Positions 46,001-54,162 of a stretch of DNA of 64,000 nucleotides are shown one piece after another (the first letter of the stretch is position 1; each line of letters starts with the position of its first letter). Location: NCBI RefSeq assembly GCF_030812875.1, contig NZ_JAUSTN010000004.1, forward strand, positions 1-64,000. Reading direction: 5' to 3'. The position numbers and the translations under genes are program-made. The notes beneath the pieces are model-generated. The model ran no database searches and was not told the DNA's origin. It saw only the letters and a list, made by a program, of their open reading frames with translations. The stretch is from Peptoniphilus_B koenoeneniae (GTDB lineage Bacteria; Bacillota; Clostridia; Tissierellales; Peptoniphilaceae).

Positions 46001-46569
46001 TCATCGTAATCTAAAACTTCAATCTTTTGTACTTCGTGTGAAGTTCTAAATCCGTCAAAGAAGTGACAGAAAGGAACTCTTGATTTAATTGCAGATAAGT
46101 GAGCAACTCCTCCAAGATCCATAGCTTCTTGAACTGAACCTGAACAAAGAAGGGCAAATCCTGTAGCTCTTGCTGCCATAACGTCTTGGTGATCACCAAA
46201 AATTGATAGGGCATGTGAAGCTAAAGCTCTTGCTGCAACGTGAAATACGCCTGGTAAAAGTTCTCCTGCGATCTTATACATATTTGGAATCATTAAAAGA
46301 AGTCCTTGTGATGCTGTATAAGTAGATGTTAGTGAGCCTGCTTGTAAAGCACCATGAACTGCTCCTGCAGCTCCTGCTTCTGATTGAAGTTCTTTAACTA
46401 AAACTTCTTGTCCGAATATGTTTTTTCTTCCCTGTGAAGCCCAAGCATCAATGTGCTCAGCCATAGGTGAAGATGGTGTAATAGGATAGATACATGAAAC
46501 ATCGCTAAAGGCATATGCCACGTGAGCAGCTGCTTCATTACCATCCATGGTTTTAAATTTTTTTGCCAT
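43024..46569 (-). CDS. nifJ: Pyruvate:ferredoxin (flavodoxin) oxidoreductase
   Basis: The 1,181-aa single-chain enzyme oxidises pyruvate to acetyl-CoA and CO2, passing electrons to ferredoxin. It has the pyrimidine-binding start (YPITPSSPMAEHIDAW), two ferredoxin-type clusters (CIQCNQCSFVCPHA near residue 690, CTGCGNCAQVCPA near 745), a third cluster cysteine motif (CAGCGETPY near 813) and the TPP motif GDGWAYDIGYGG near 968. Size and domain order are standard. The start has GGGAGGTTATT. It has two candidate promoters and a Crp/Fnr-type site upstream. Confidence 0.98.
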   Translation of the reverse strand: MAKKFKTMDGNEAAAHVAYAFSDVSCIYPITPSSPMAEHIDAWASQGRKNIFGQEVLVKELQSEAGAAGAVHGALQAGSLTSTYTASQGLLLMIPNMYKIAGELLPGVFHVAARALASHALSIFGDHQDVMAARATGFALLCSGSVQEAMDLGGVAHLSAIKSRVPFCHFFDGFRTSHEVQKIEVLDYDDLAKLVDKKALREFRERALNPNGSQIRGTAQNPDIYFQEVEASNRFYENVVGITEDYLNKISDLTGRKYGLFNYYGAEDAERVIVAMGSVTECIEEVVDYLMDKGEKVGLLKVHLYRPFSKEHFMNAMPKTVKKIAVLDRTKEKGSIGEPLYLDVRDIYYDEKERPLIIGGRYGLGSKDTNPSHILAVYKHLNKENPRHNFTIGIEDDVTNLSLPVDEVITTEPKGTIRCKFWGFGSDGTVGANKSAIKIIGDNTDMYAQGYFDYDSKKSGGVTMSHLRFGKNRITSTYLLSEMDFISCSKQSYVYQYNLLRGLKKGGTFLMNTTWDDASLEEHLPGSMKKYIAENQIKFYTINATKIAAEIGLGGRTNMVMQSAFFKLSEVLPIDQAVDLLKKAIVKDYGAKGDDIVNMNYKAVESGIDALHQVSVPESWKNSEVEEGHKIEGAPEFINKILIPVNRQEGNLLPVSAFLGMEDGTFPAGTSRYEKRGIAVNVPQWQIENCIQCNQCSFVCPHAVIRPFLLDSEEKANAPETFETKKGMGKGASDFEYRIQISPLDCTGCGNCAQVCPAKEKALVMVPYEGELEVQAKNWDYAMSVTSKQENFEPNNVKNSQFFMPHLEFSGACAGCGETPYVKLVTQLFGDRMSIANATGCTSIWGGSAPSMPYCQDSNGCGPSWANSLFEDNAEYGYGMAVSQTQTRELIKVNMEKFIELNVDNQANEAFKAWIEGMDDYKASKAAAVKVEEALDKTYGNKEADDIIYDLKGLKRFLIKKSQWILGGDGWAYDIGYGGLDHVLASGEDINVLVVDTEVYSNTGGQSSKATPTAAVAQFAAAGKEVRKKDLGLMATTYGYVYVAQIAIGADKNHALKAIKEAEAYKGPSLIIAYAPCINHGIRKGMGVSIEEEKKAVETGYWHLYRYNPTLKEEGKNPFTLDSKAPTRPYREFLDGEVRYTSLKKKFPERAETLYEIAEKNAKERYENYIRYDEAGTLEQK

Positions 46570-46606
46570 AATAACCTCCCATAAATATACACATAACTAC
46601 AAAATA

Positions 46607-46635
46607 ATTATAAAGCTAATAAATTATTTTTGCAA
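46607..46635 (-). promoter_or_regulatory. nifJ promoter P2 (proximal)
   Basis: TTGCAA (46635-46630), 17-bp spacer, TATAAT (46612-46607), about 37 nt before the ATG. The hexamers are the same as in the opp promoter. Confidence 0.75.
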
Positions 46636-46675
46636 TTTTTAGGTTTTAACAATCGATTTCATCGCGTATAAAAAA

Positions 46676-46704
46676 ATTATATACTTTAAATTTTTTCTTT
46701 TATG
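46676..46704 (-). promoter_or_regulatory. nifJ promoter P1 (distal, activator-type)
   Basis: TATAAT (46681-46676) without a good -35 (CATAAA at 17 bp). The Crp/Fnr palindrome overlaps that position, which is typical of class II activated promoters. Confidence 0.5.
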
Positions 46705-46718
46705 TGACATGTATCACA
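46703..46718 (-). promoter_or_regulatory. Perfect Crp/Fnr-type operator upstream of nifJ
   Basis: TGTGA-CATGTA-TCACA on the plus strand, extended by A and T to an 18-bp palindrome. Its centre at 46710.5 is about 41.5 bp before the start predicted from the TATAAT at 46681-46676. A half-site (TGTGA, minus strand) lies further upstream around 46729-46733. Confidence 0.72.
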
Positions 46719-46782
46719 TTTGCTGATATTCACATTATCCTTTGAAAAATTTGTGAAATTTAAAAGATTTTATTTTAATAAA

Positions 46783-46807
46783 TAAAAAAGGAGGATAAAA
46801 TCCTCCT
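46783..46807 (-). terminator. Terminator of ppsA
   Basis: AGGAGGAT / ATCCTCCT stem with a short loop, followed on the minus strand by TTTTTTATTTATT. Confidence 0.82.
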
Positions 46808-46825
46808 AATAAATTTATTAAATTT

Positions 46826-49159
46826 TTAAATTTCTCTAAGCTTATTTAAAATCATTCTTTGTTCAACAGATGCAATAAGCCTTCTTGTATATTCAACAGT
46901 GTCTGGATTTACTGAAATTGAAGTTATTCCACACTCAACTAAAAATTCCGCAAGTTCAGGATATTGACTTGGACCTTGTCCGCAAATAGAACAGGTTATT
47001 CCTTTTTTCTTTGCAGCATTTATAAGAATTTTTAAGGCTCTTTTAACGGATTCATTTCTTTCATCAAAATATCCCATATTATTAAGAACACCGTTATCTC
47101 TATCGGCTCCCATAACAAGTTGAGTTAAATCGTTGCTTCCTATGGAAAATCCGTCAACTAATTCTGCAAATTCTTCAGCTTGGAAAACTACTGCAGGAAC
47201 TTCTGCCATTATCCAAATTTTAAAATTCTTAGATTGTTTTAGACCTTCTTCAGCCATGATTTCTTTAACTTTAATAAGTTCTTCTGGAGTTCTTACAAAG
47301 GGAAGCATTGCTGTTACATTTGTAAGACCGTATTCTTCTCTTACTTTTTTTATTGCACGACATTCAAGTCTGAAACCTTCTTCATATTCAGGTGAAATAT
47401 ATCTTGAAACTCCTCTCCATCCTATCATAGGATTTTCTTCAATGGGTTCAACTTCTTCTCCACCTTTTAAACCTCTAAACTCATTAGTCCTGAAATCACT
47501 CATTCTTACAGTTAAATTTCTTGGGAAGATTGCCTGAGCAACTTTTGAAATTCCCTCAGATAGTTTTTCAATCATTAAGTCGCCCTGACCAGTCTTTACT
47601 AAATACATAGGATGGGCTCCTATCATATTTGTAAAAATAAATTCAGTCCTCATAAGTCCTATGCCATCAAAGGGTAAATTTTTATACTTATTTATTAAAC
47701 CTGGTTCTCCCAAATTCATATAAATTTTTGTAGCTGTAATAGGAGCACTCATTATTTGAACTGGAGAAACTTTAGTTTCTTCTGTTTTTTCTTCTTTTAA
47801 AACATCTCCCTCGTAAACAACTCCCCTTGTTGCATCAACAGTAACTGACATTTTATCTTTTAAAACATCAGTTGCATTTCTTGTGCCAACAATACATGGA
47901 ATTTGAAGTTCCCTTGAAACAATTGCAGCGTGGCAAGTTCTTCCACCTTCATCCGTTACAACTGCTGCAGCTTTTTTCATAGCTGGAACCATATCTGGGT
48001 TTGTCATTTCAGTTACAAGTATGTCCCCTTGACTAACTTGATCTATTTCTTTTAAATTTTTAATATTTCTGACTTTTCCCCTTCCTATGCCGGGGCTTGC
48101 AGGTAAACCTTTAATAAGGGCTTTTAATTTTTCTTGACTTATGCCTTCATTATTTTCTTCTTTTTTATTTTGAATAGTTGTAATAGGTCTTGATTGTAAA
48201 AAATAAAATTCATCAGTATCGCTGTCAAAAGCCCATTCTGTATCTTGAACTTTGCCATAAATTTTTTCAATTTTTAAGCCCATTTCAATAAGTTTGTTAA
48301 GCTCTTTTTCAGTCAAACATTCTTTTTCAACATATTCGCTACCTAAATAATTTTTTACATCTACATATTCAGTGCCCACAGTTTCTTTTTTCTTAACAAC
48401 CATGGTAATTTTTGAAGCTATATTTTTTTCTATAACCTCTTTTGTCTTTTTATTTATAATATATTCATCAGGAGTTACAGATCCTGAAACAACTGCTTCT
48501 CCCAATCCCCAAGATGCGTTTATCATCATTTCGTCAGTATTGTTGTTTATAGGATTTGCAGTAAACATTACACCTGCTTTTTTTGCATTGACCATTTTTT
48601 GAACTACTGCTGAAAGTTTTACATCAAAATGATCATAATGTTGTTTTTCTCTGTAATAAATTGCTCTTGAAGTCCATAGAGAAGCCCAGCACATTTTAAC
48701 GTGTTTAATTAATTCTTCTTCTCCTCTTATGTGTAAGTAAGTATCTTGTTGGCCTGCAAAAGATGCATCAGGTAAATCCTCTGCTGTTGCCGAGCTTCTA
48801 ACTGCAACTTCCGGATCCGTCATAGATATGCTTTTTGAAAATTCTCTATAAGCTGATCTTATTTCTTCTTCAAGTTCCGGTTTAATTTCAGCAGACATTA
48901 TTTTATTTCTGATTTCCATGGAAATTTCATTCAAGGCATCAACATTGTCAACATCTAAAGATTCAATTAAAAATTGAACTACATCATCAAGTTCACCGTA
49001 ATCTATAAATTCTCCATATCCTTCTGCAGTTACACAAAATCCAGGAGGAACAGGCAAACCATTAATTGTCATTTCTCCTAAATTTGCTCCCTTTCCACCC
49101 ACTATTGACACATCATCTTTTTTAATTTCTTTAAAAAATTTAATAAATTTGTAATTCAT
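46826..49159 (-). CDS. ppsA: Phosphoenolpyruvate synthase (pyruvate, water dikinase)
   Basis: The 777-aa enzyme makes PEP from pyruvate and ATP. The N-terminal ATP-grasp domain opens with GGKGANLGEM. The phosphohistidine domain has GGRTCHAAIVSRE near residues 400-410, where the Thr before Cys-His is the site regulated by PpsR-type proteins. The C-terminal barrel has LMRTEFIF and CSICGQGPS. The TCHAAI form and length distinguish it from pyruvate phosphate dikinase (~880 aa). It lies upstream of nifJ on the same strand but has its own terminator. Confidence 0.95.
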   Translation of the reverse strand: MNYKFIKFFKEIKKDDVSIVGGKGANLGEMTINGLPVPPGFCVTAEGYGEFIDYGELDDVVQFLIESLDVDNVDALNEISMEIRNKIMSAEIKPELEEEIRSAYREFSKSISMTDPEVAVRSSATAEDLPDASFAGQQDTYLHIRGEEELIKHVKMCWASLWTSRAIYYREKQHYDHFDVKLSAVVQKMVNAKKAGVMFTANPINNNTDEMMINASWGLGEAVVSGSVTPDEYIINKKTKEVIEKNIASKITMVVKKKETVGTEYVDVKNYLGSEYVEKECLTEKELNKLIEMGLKIEKIYGKVQDTEWAFDSDTDEFYFLQSRPITTIQNKKEENNEGISQEKLKALIKGLPASPGIGRGKVRNIKNLKEIDQVSQGDILVTEMTNPDMVPAMKKAAAVVTDEGGRTCHAAIVSRELQIPCIVGTRNATDVLKDKMSVTVDATRGVVYEGDVLKEEKTEETKVSPVQIMSAPITATKIYMNLGEPGLINKYKNLPFDGIGLMRTEFIFTNMIGAHPMYLVKTGQGDLMIEKLSEGISKVAQAIFPRNLTVRMSDFRTNEFRGLKGGEEVEPIEENPMIGWRGVSRYISPEYEEGFRLECRAIKKVREEYGLTNVTAMLPFVRTPEELIKVKEIMAEEGLKQSKNFKIWIMAEVPAVVFQAEEFAELVDGFSIGSNDLTQLVMGADRDNGVLNNMGYFDERNESVKRALKILINAAKKKGITCSICGQGPSQYPELAEFLVECGITSISVNPDTVEYTRRLIASVEQRMILNKLREI

Positions 49160-49177
49160 TAGAGCCTCCTTAATAAT

Positions 49178-49205
49178 ATTATAACACTTTCAAATAATAT
49201 GTCAT
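49178..49205 (-). promoter_or_regulatory. ppsA promoter
   Basis: ATGACA (49205-49200), 16-bp spacer, TATAAT (49183-49178), followed by AAGGAGG before the ATG. Confidence 0.65.
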
Positions 49206-49210
49206 CATAT

Positions 49211-49753
49211 TTATTCTAAACCCAAATCTTTTCTAAGCTCTGCAATGGATTTTGTTGTAATATTTTTTTTGTCAATTTTGAATTCTTTTAAAAGGTCCTC
49301 CAAATCATTTTTATCTTTTAATTCAATTTCAAGATAAGGGCTTGGATATGAGTTTTTGTCCCATGTATCGAAATCAAATCTGGCATTTTTATAGGAGTAG
49401 GACTTCCTTATTTTATAGCCTCTATTAAAAATATTAAAACCTATAAGTTTTAAAATACTCATCATTTCTTCTAAGTTATCAAATTGTATTGTGTGTTCCA
49501 AACTTTGTCTTACCTTTAAATCTTTAACCTGTTCCTTAAAAGTAAGTTGGTAAATAGTTTTATTTGTTATACTGTTTAAACTTTTTCTAATTCTAAAGTA
49601 ACCTTTTTCGCTTTTTATCTTTAATTTTTCCGAATTAATTCTAATATTTTCCTGTTCTTCTCTGCCTAAAAATTTAGCACCTGAAGATTTAAGTTTTTCT
49701 TCAAGTGCATCAAAATCAATTCCCAATACTTTTACTTCTAATTCTCGCTCCAT
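49211..49753 (-). CDS. CYTH-domain protein
   Basis: The 180-aa protein begins with the diagnostic ExExK motif (ELEVK, residues 4-8). It continues with the basic and acidic strands of a triphosphate tunnel fold (YFRIRK, YLEIELKD). CYTH proteins bind triphosphates or polyphosphate; bacterial members include tripolyphosphatases and class IV adenylyl cyclases. The substrate here is unknown. It overlaps the phosphoesterase gene by 16 nt and is the last gene of that operon. Confidence 0.85.
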   Translation of the reverse strand: MERELEVKVLGIDFDALEEKLKSSGAKFLGREEQENIRINSEKLKIKSEKGYFRIRKSLNSITNKTIYQLTFKEQVKDLKVRQSLEHTIQFDNLEEMMSILKLIGFNIFNRGYKIRKSYSYKNARFDFDTWDKNSYPSPYLEIELKDKNDLEDLLKEFKIDKKNITTKSIAELRKDLGLE

Positions 49754-50427
49754 ATTTTTACCGCCTTAAAATCAATAAAATCACTGGAAACACATATAAA
49801 TTGTGTTTCTTCAAATTTTCCTTCTACAACTTCGCTATGGCCCTCTCCATGGAGGTGCCCATAAATACAAATAAAGGGTTTGTACTTCACAATTAATTTT
49901 CCCATTTCATTTAATTCTTTATCTGCATTAAAGGGCGGATAGTGAACCATAGCAATAATTTTTTCCCCGGTTCTAGATTTAAAAGAATTTTCCATTCTTA
50001 AAAGTTCCCTGTTAAATATTTTTAAATCTTTACCCTGAAAATCTCTTGAGCTTTTATCAATCCAACCCCTTGTCCCGCAAATTGAAATATCTTTCCAATT
50101 AATACTGTTATTATTTATAAATTCTATAGTCTTATAGCCAAGTCCCTTTAATTTATTATTTGATGCCCACCAATAATCATGATTCCCCTTTGAAATAATT
50201 TTCTTTCCCTTTAATTTTTCAATTTTATCTAAATCATGGGTTACATCTTCTAAGTGTAGAGCCCAAGAAATATCTCCAGGTAATAAAATTAAATCATCCT
50301 CTTTTATATTTTCTTTCCAAAATTCAAAAATTTTTTCTTCATGGTTTATCCACTTAGGACCAAATACATCCATGGGTTTTTCTCCACTATTATCCATGTG
50401 AAGATCTCCTATTGCCCAAATATTCAT
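49738..50427 (-). CDS. Calcineurin-like metallophosphoesterase
   Basis: The 229-aa protein has all the dinuclear metal motifs: GDLHMD, GDISWA, GNHDYWW, MVHYPPF and GHLHGEGH. It has no signal peptide, so is cytoplasmic. It belongs to a broad family, so no substrate can be assigned. It overlaps the CYTH gene downstream and yhaN upstream by 4 nt. A phosphoesterase translated with a triphosphate-binding CYTH protein suggests a shared phosphorylated substrate (inference). Confidence 0.85.
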   Translation of the reverse strand: MNIWAIGDLHMDNSGEKPMDVFGPKWINHEEKIFEFWKENIKEDDLILLPGDISWALHLEDVTHDLDKIEKLKGKKIISKGNHDYWWASNNKLKGLGYKTIEFINNNSINWKDISICGTRGWIDKSSRDFQGKDLKIFNRELLRMENSFKSRTGEKIIAMVHYPPFNADKELNEMGKLIVKYKPFICIYGHLHGEGHSEVVEGKFEETQFICVSSDFIDFKAVKIWSEN

Positions 50428-52709
50428 AATTCTATCCTCTTTATGTTAAATTCAACTGCCTTTTCATAATCCCTTTTTGATGACGAAAATATAATTACTT
50501 GCCTTTCTTTTGAAATTTCTTTTAAGGTTTCATAAGTAAATTTTAATCTGTCATCATCAAAGGTTCCAAAAACATTATCTATAAAAAGGGGTAAGTTTTT
50601 TTTGGAAATAAATTTACAAAGGGCGATTCTAAATACAAAATACACCTGGTCGCAAGTTCCCTTTGAAAGAGAACTCAGTTCAACACTTCGTCCATTTTCC
50701 CTGTCAAAAACACTTAAATTTAAATTATCATCAAGATTTAAATTCTTATATTTTCCCCCGCTTATAGTTTCAAATAACTTTGATGTTTCTTCAATAAGTC
50801 TTGGAAGATAATTACTTTTATTTTTTTCCAAAACTCCCTCTAAAGCTTCAAGAGTTAAAGAATATACATTTAATTTTTCTTCCCTATCCTCTAAATCTTT
50901 TTCTAAAACTTCCAAATCTTCAGAAAGTTTCTGAGCTCTATCTAAATATTTTTCAAGATAGTTTATATCCCTATTAAGTTCTGAAAGTTTTAAGTTTAAA
51001 TTGTTGAGTTTTTCTTTTAAAAGAGGTCCATCAAAATCTAAGTTTAAATCTTTCTTATTTAAACTTTCAAAATTCCTTCCCCTTAATTTTATATCAATTA
51101 AATTTTTAAGATCTTCTCTTCTTTTTCTTATGCCCTTTTCAGAATCGCTTTCTGAAAAAGCATTTTTAAGCTCATAAATATTGTCGAAACCCAAGTCATT
51201 TAGATAAATCTCAAGGTTTTTTAAAGATTCATCTCTTTGAGATTTTAATTGTAATAATTCCTCTTCATAATCTCTTTTTTCTTTTTTTGCAGTTTCAATT
51301 TTATATTCCTCAAGTTTTTTTTCTGCAACTTTATCCCTAAAGATATTTTCTAAATCTTCAATATTATCTGCCCCATACTTTTCAAACATGGATATAAAAA
51401 ATGTATCCATATTTTTCTTTTCTGCTTGCTTTTCACGACTTTTTTGGGACATGATTTCAATTCTATCCCTTAATCTTTTATATACATCTCTTGAAACCCT
51501 GTATTTTATAATTCTAAGATAAATATAAATTCCCGACGGTAAAGTTAAAATAAGAAGAGGGTAAATTTTAAAAATTATACTTAAAATTATTAAAGCTAAA
51601 ATTATAATTCCCTGTAAAGACATAAGGCTTATCATAGATTTTTGCTTAGTTTCCAAGTTTGAAACATCATTTTTAAGAGCAATGATTTCTTGGGAATAGT
51701 TTCTTGAGTTAAGTTGTCTTAGTCTGTCGAAAAGTTTTTGAGCTTTTTCATAATCATCTTGAAAATCTTTTTCCGGAAAATTTTCTTCAAGATTTTCTAT
51801 GGATTTCTCCTGTAAAAAATCCATGCGATTTTCCAAATCATGAATCTTTTTATTTAAAAGAATTACCTTTTCATATTTTTCCCTGTCAATGGTTTTTATT
51901 TCTTTTAAATTTTCTAATTCTTTTTTAAGTTCTTTTACCCTATTAAAAGTTTCAAATTCTTCTTGTAGGTCGGCTTTTTCTATTTTTTCTGACAGATTCC
52001 CTATTTCTTCTTCTAACTCATTTAAGTTTTTTAAGCTTTCCCTATAGAGCTTTAACTTATCTTCTAAGTTTAGAAGCTCAGTTTTTTTATCATTTATTTG
52101 AGAATAAATTTTCCCGATTTCCGAAGATCTTAAAGACCTGTCTCCTAGTTTTTTTATCTGATCTTTTAAGATTTTAACTGCATTTATTCCTCTATCGCTG
52201 TTTTTTAAACTTGAACTTTGATTTATTATTTTTTTGCCAATAAATTCTTTTGCATTTTGATTTATAAGAAGGCTGTCTTCATTGATAAAAAGGGTATTTC
52301 TAAAAACTTCCGAATTTATATCCAAAAAAATTTGTCCCGGTTGAGATACTTTTGAATCTTTAAATAAGTTTTTATCCTCAGATAAATTTTGGCCTCTAGT
52401 AAGATTTAAAATCTTTGTTTCATCTCTTGCAAAGTCCCTTTCAATTCTAAAAAGATCTCCATCTTCTATTTCTATATAACCCCTATAAATTTCACTGTTC
52501 CAGGGTCTATACTTATCTAATTTTTCCGTATAAAGCCTTCTTTTTAAAGAGTCTTTTGAAAATCCATAGAGAACCCCTTCTATAAAGCTGTGGATTGTTG
52601 ATTTTCCATCTTCATTTTTCCCATATATTAAATTTATATTTTCATCTAAATTTATTTCTTTTTCTTTAAATTTTCCAAAGGATAATAAGTTTATTTTTTT
52701 TATTATCAT
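50424..52709 (-). CDS. yhaN: YhaN-like AAA ATPase (SbcC/Rad50-like)
   Basis: The 761-aa protein has an N-terminal Walker A YGKNEDGKST (~residues 30-38), long coiled coils (180-350 and 400-640), and a hydrophobic hairpin near 350-395 (LQGIIILALIILSII). The C-terminal ATPase half has LSSLSKGTCDQVYF and LPLFIDNVFGTFDDDR. That membrane hairpin within the coils separates YhaN from true SbcC. It is paired with the nuclease YhaO one base upstream. A DNA-repair or end-processing role is inferred from the SbcCD resemblance. Confidence 0.85.
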   Translation of the reverse strand: MIIKKINLLSFGKFKEKEINLDENINLIYGKNEDGKSTIHSFIEGVLYGFSKDSLKRRLYTEKLDKYRPWNSEIYRGYIEIEDGDLFRIERDFARDETKILNLTRGQNLSEDKNLFKDSKVSQPGQIFLDINSEVFRNTLFINEDSLLINQNAKEFIGKKIINQSSSLKNSDRGINAVKILKDQIKKLGDRSLRSSEIGKIYSQINDKKTELLNLEDKLKLYRESLKNLNELEEEIGNLSEKIEKADLQEEFETFNRVKELKKELENLKEIKTIDREKYEKVILLNKKIHDLENRMDFLQEKSIENLEENFPEKDFQDDYEKAQKLFDRLRQLNSRNYSQEIIALKNDVSNLETKQKSMISLMSLQGIIILALIILSIIFKIYPLLILTLPSGIYIYLRIIKYRVSRDVYKRLRDRIEIMSQKSREKQAEKKNMDTFFISMFEKYGADNIEDLENIFRDKVAEKKLEEYKIETAKKEKRDYEEELLQLKSQRDESLKNLEIYLNDLGFDNIYELKNAFSESDSEKGIRKRREDLKNLIDIKLRGRNFESLNKKDLNLDFDGPLLKEKLNNLNLKLSELNRDINYLEKYLDRAQKLSEDLEVLEKDLEDREEKLNVYSLTLEALEGVLEKNKSNYLPRLIEETSKLFETISGGKYKNLNLDDNLNLSVFDRENGRSVELSSLSKGTCDQVYFVFRIALCKFISKKNLPLFIDNVFGTFDDDRLKFTYETLKEISKERQVIIFSSSKRDYEKAVEFNIKRIEL

Positions 52710-52710
52710 A

Positions 52711-53721
52711 TTAATCTCCCAGCAAAAGTTTCACTGCAAGGTCAAGGGCCTTATCCTTATAGGGACTTTGAGAATTTTTAAGATCTTTAAAAACATTTTC
52801 TATATAGGTGTTTTTATTTTCTTCAATTAATTTATCTATTTCATAATATTTTTCTGTTTTATCTATAATTTCAAAGTCAAATCTACTTTTTATAGTTTTT
52901 ATATAAAAGTCTTTTTCAGAATTTTTGCCTAAAAGTTCCAATCTGTATATTGTATCTTTATTAAGACCACTAAGCTCTTCCAATATTTCATTTATATTTT
53001 TTTCACTAATGTCAACCTTATAATTTTCAAGTTTTTTTATTTGGCATTCAACTTGTTTTGTAGTTAAAGTTTTATCTTTTAAATTTCCATAAATGTAATA
53101 TCTGGGCCCTGTTTCTTTAAAGCTTAAGCCTTCAGGAGAACCTGGATAAAATATTTTTTCATTGATTTTCATAAATTTGTGAATATGTCCTAAGGCTACA
53201 TAATCAAAGTCTCTTATTTTTTCAATATTTATTGGCAAATAGTCATCAAGACCATCAACTGTTCCATGCATAACTAAAATATTGTTATAATTTTTATCTA
53301 AATCAAAATTTAAGTCATAATCCTTATAAAGATCTTTTTCCCATGAAAAACCATAAATTCTAAGATTAAATTCATCAAATTGAAAATATTTTTTATAGGG
53401 CGGAAATACAAATACATTTTCAGGAAGTTTTATATTTTTAAAAACCGAATCCTCTTTATAATGGTCATGATTTCCAAAGGCTATAATAATCCTTGCCTTT
53501 GTATTTTTAAAGGCCTCTGAGAGCCTATGAATGTCTGAGAGAGTAAAATATTCCCTTTCATATAAGTCGCCACTTATCATTAAAAAATCAACTTCATTTG
53601 AAGCTTCAATTATTTTTTCAAGACATTTCCATTGATCTTCTCGTCTCAAATTTTTATCTATATTTATATTTTTAAAAATTCTCTTTAAATGTAAGTCTGC
53701 AGTATGTATAAATTTCATCAT
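52711..53721 (-). CDS. yhaO: YhaO-like exonuclease (SbcD/Mre11-like)
   Basis: The 336-aa phosphoesterase has HTADLHLKR, SGDLYE, GNHDHY, MHGTVDG and GHIHK motifs of Mre11/SbcD nucleases. A C-terminal domain of ~110 residues would contact YhaN. It is first in the operon yhaO-yhaN-phosphoesterase-CYTH. TATAAT (53739-53734) ends only 12 nt before the ATG, leaving a leader of 5-6 nt. TTGGTGAT precedes the start. Confidence 0.87.
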   Translation of the reverse strand: MMKFIHTADLHLKRIFKNINIDKNLRREDQWKCLEKIIEASNEVDFLMISGDLYEREYFTLSDIHRLSEAFKNTKARIIIAFGNHDHYKEDSVFKNIKLPENVFVFPPYKKYFQFDEFNLRIYGFSWEKDLYKDYDLNFDLDKNYNNILVMHGTVDGLDDYLPINIEKIRDFDYVALGHIHKFMKINEKIFYPGSPEGLSFKETGPRYYIYGNLKDKTLTTKQVECQIKKLENYKVDISEKNINEILEELSGLNKDTIYRLELLGKNSEKDFYIKTIKSRFDFEIIDKTEKYYEIDKLIEENKNTYIENVFKDLKNSQSPYKDKALDLAVKLLLGD

Positions 53722-53749
53722 ATCACCAAAATAATTATAACATAGTAAA

Positions 53750-53782
53750 CAAAAAAATAAGTGTAGGGCTTTTACCTACACT
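53750..53782 (-). terminator. Terminator of pspC-like gene
   Basis: AGTGTAGG / CCTACACT stem, 7-nt loop, T-run on the minus strand. The yhaO -10 follows about 20 bp later. Confidence 0.85.
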
Positions 53783-53813
53783 AATTTTTCTTTTTTATTT
53801 AAATTATAAAATT

Positions 53814-53993
53814 TTATTCTAAGGGAAGCAAAATAGCTGCAATAACATAAACCCACAAACTTAAACCGCCGAACATAAATAAAATGACTGCTATAAGTCT
53901 TACTGTTGATGAGCTTATTCCTAAATATTCAGCAAGTCCTCCGCAAACTCCTGCAATTATCCTATCTGATGATGAACGATGTAACTTATCCAT
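53814..53993 (-). CDS. PspC-domain membrane protein
   Basis: A 59-aa protein with the core PspC motif (RIIAGVCGGLAEYLGI) and one or two C-terminal TM segments (LIAVILFMFGGLSLWVYVIAA). PspC proteins take part in envelope-stress responses; the other Psp genes are absent here. The ATG at 53993 has GGAGG 6 nt before it; a 74-aa frame from 54038 would start within the promoter. Confidence 0.9.
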   Translation of the reverse strand: MDKLHRSSSDRIIAGVCGGLAEYLGISSSTVRLIAVILFMFGGLSLWVYVIAAILLPLE

Positions 53994-54027
53994 ATTATTC
54001 CTCCATATAAGTATCATTGATATTTTT

Positions 54028-54057
54028 ATTATACCCAAATTTTTTTGCTATAAGCAA
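54028..54057 (-). promoter_or_regulatory. pspC-like gene promoter
   Basis: TTGCTT (54057-54052), 18-bp spacer, TATAAT (54033-54028). Confidence 0.65.
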
Positions 54058-54122
54058 AGCTTCTTTACTATTATTATTAAATACTTAGATTAAGAACTTA
54101 TTAATTAATTCTAAAAATTTTC

Positions 54123-54152
54123 TAAAAAAAACTCGGACTGAATCCGAGTTAA
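54123..54152 (-). terminator. Terminator of the NlpC/P60 gene
   Basis: 8-bp stem AACTCGGA / TCCGAGTT, 5-nt loop, T-run on the minus strand. Confidence 0.88.
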
Positions 54153-54162
54153 TTTTTTTATT

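Noticed and set aside
46630..46670. Rex-like half-site (TTGTTAA) upstream of nifJ
   Set aside because: Only one half of the expected palindrome is present, so I do not call a Rex operator.
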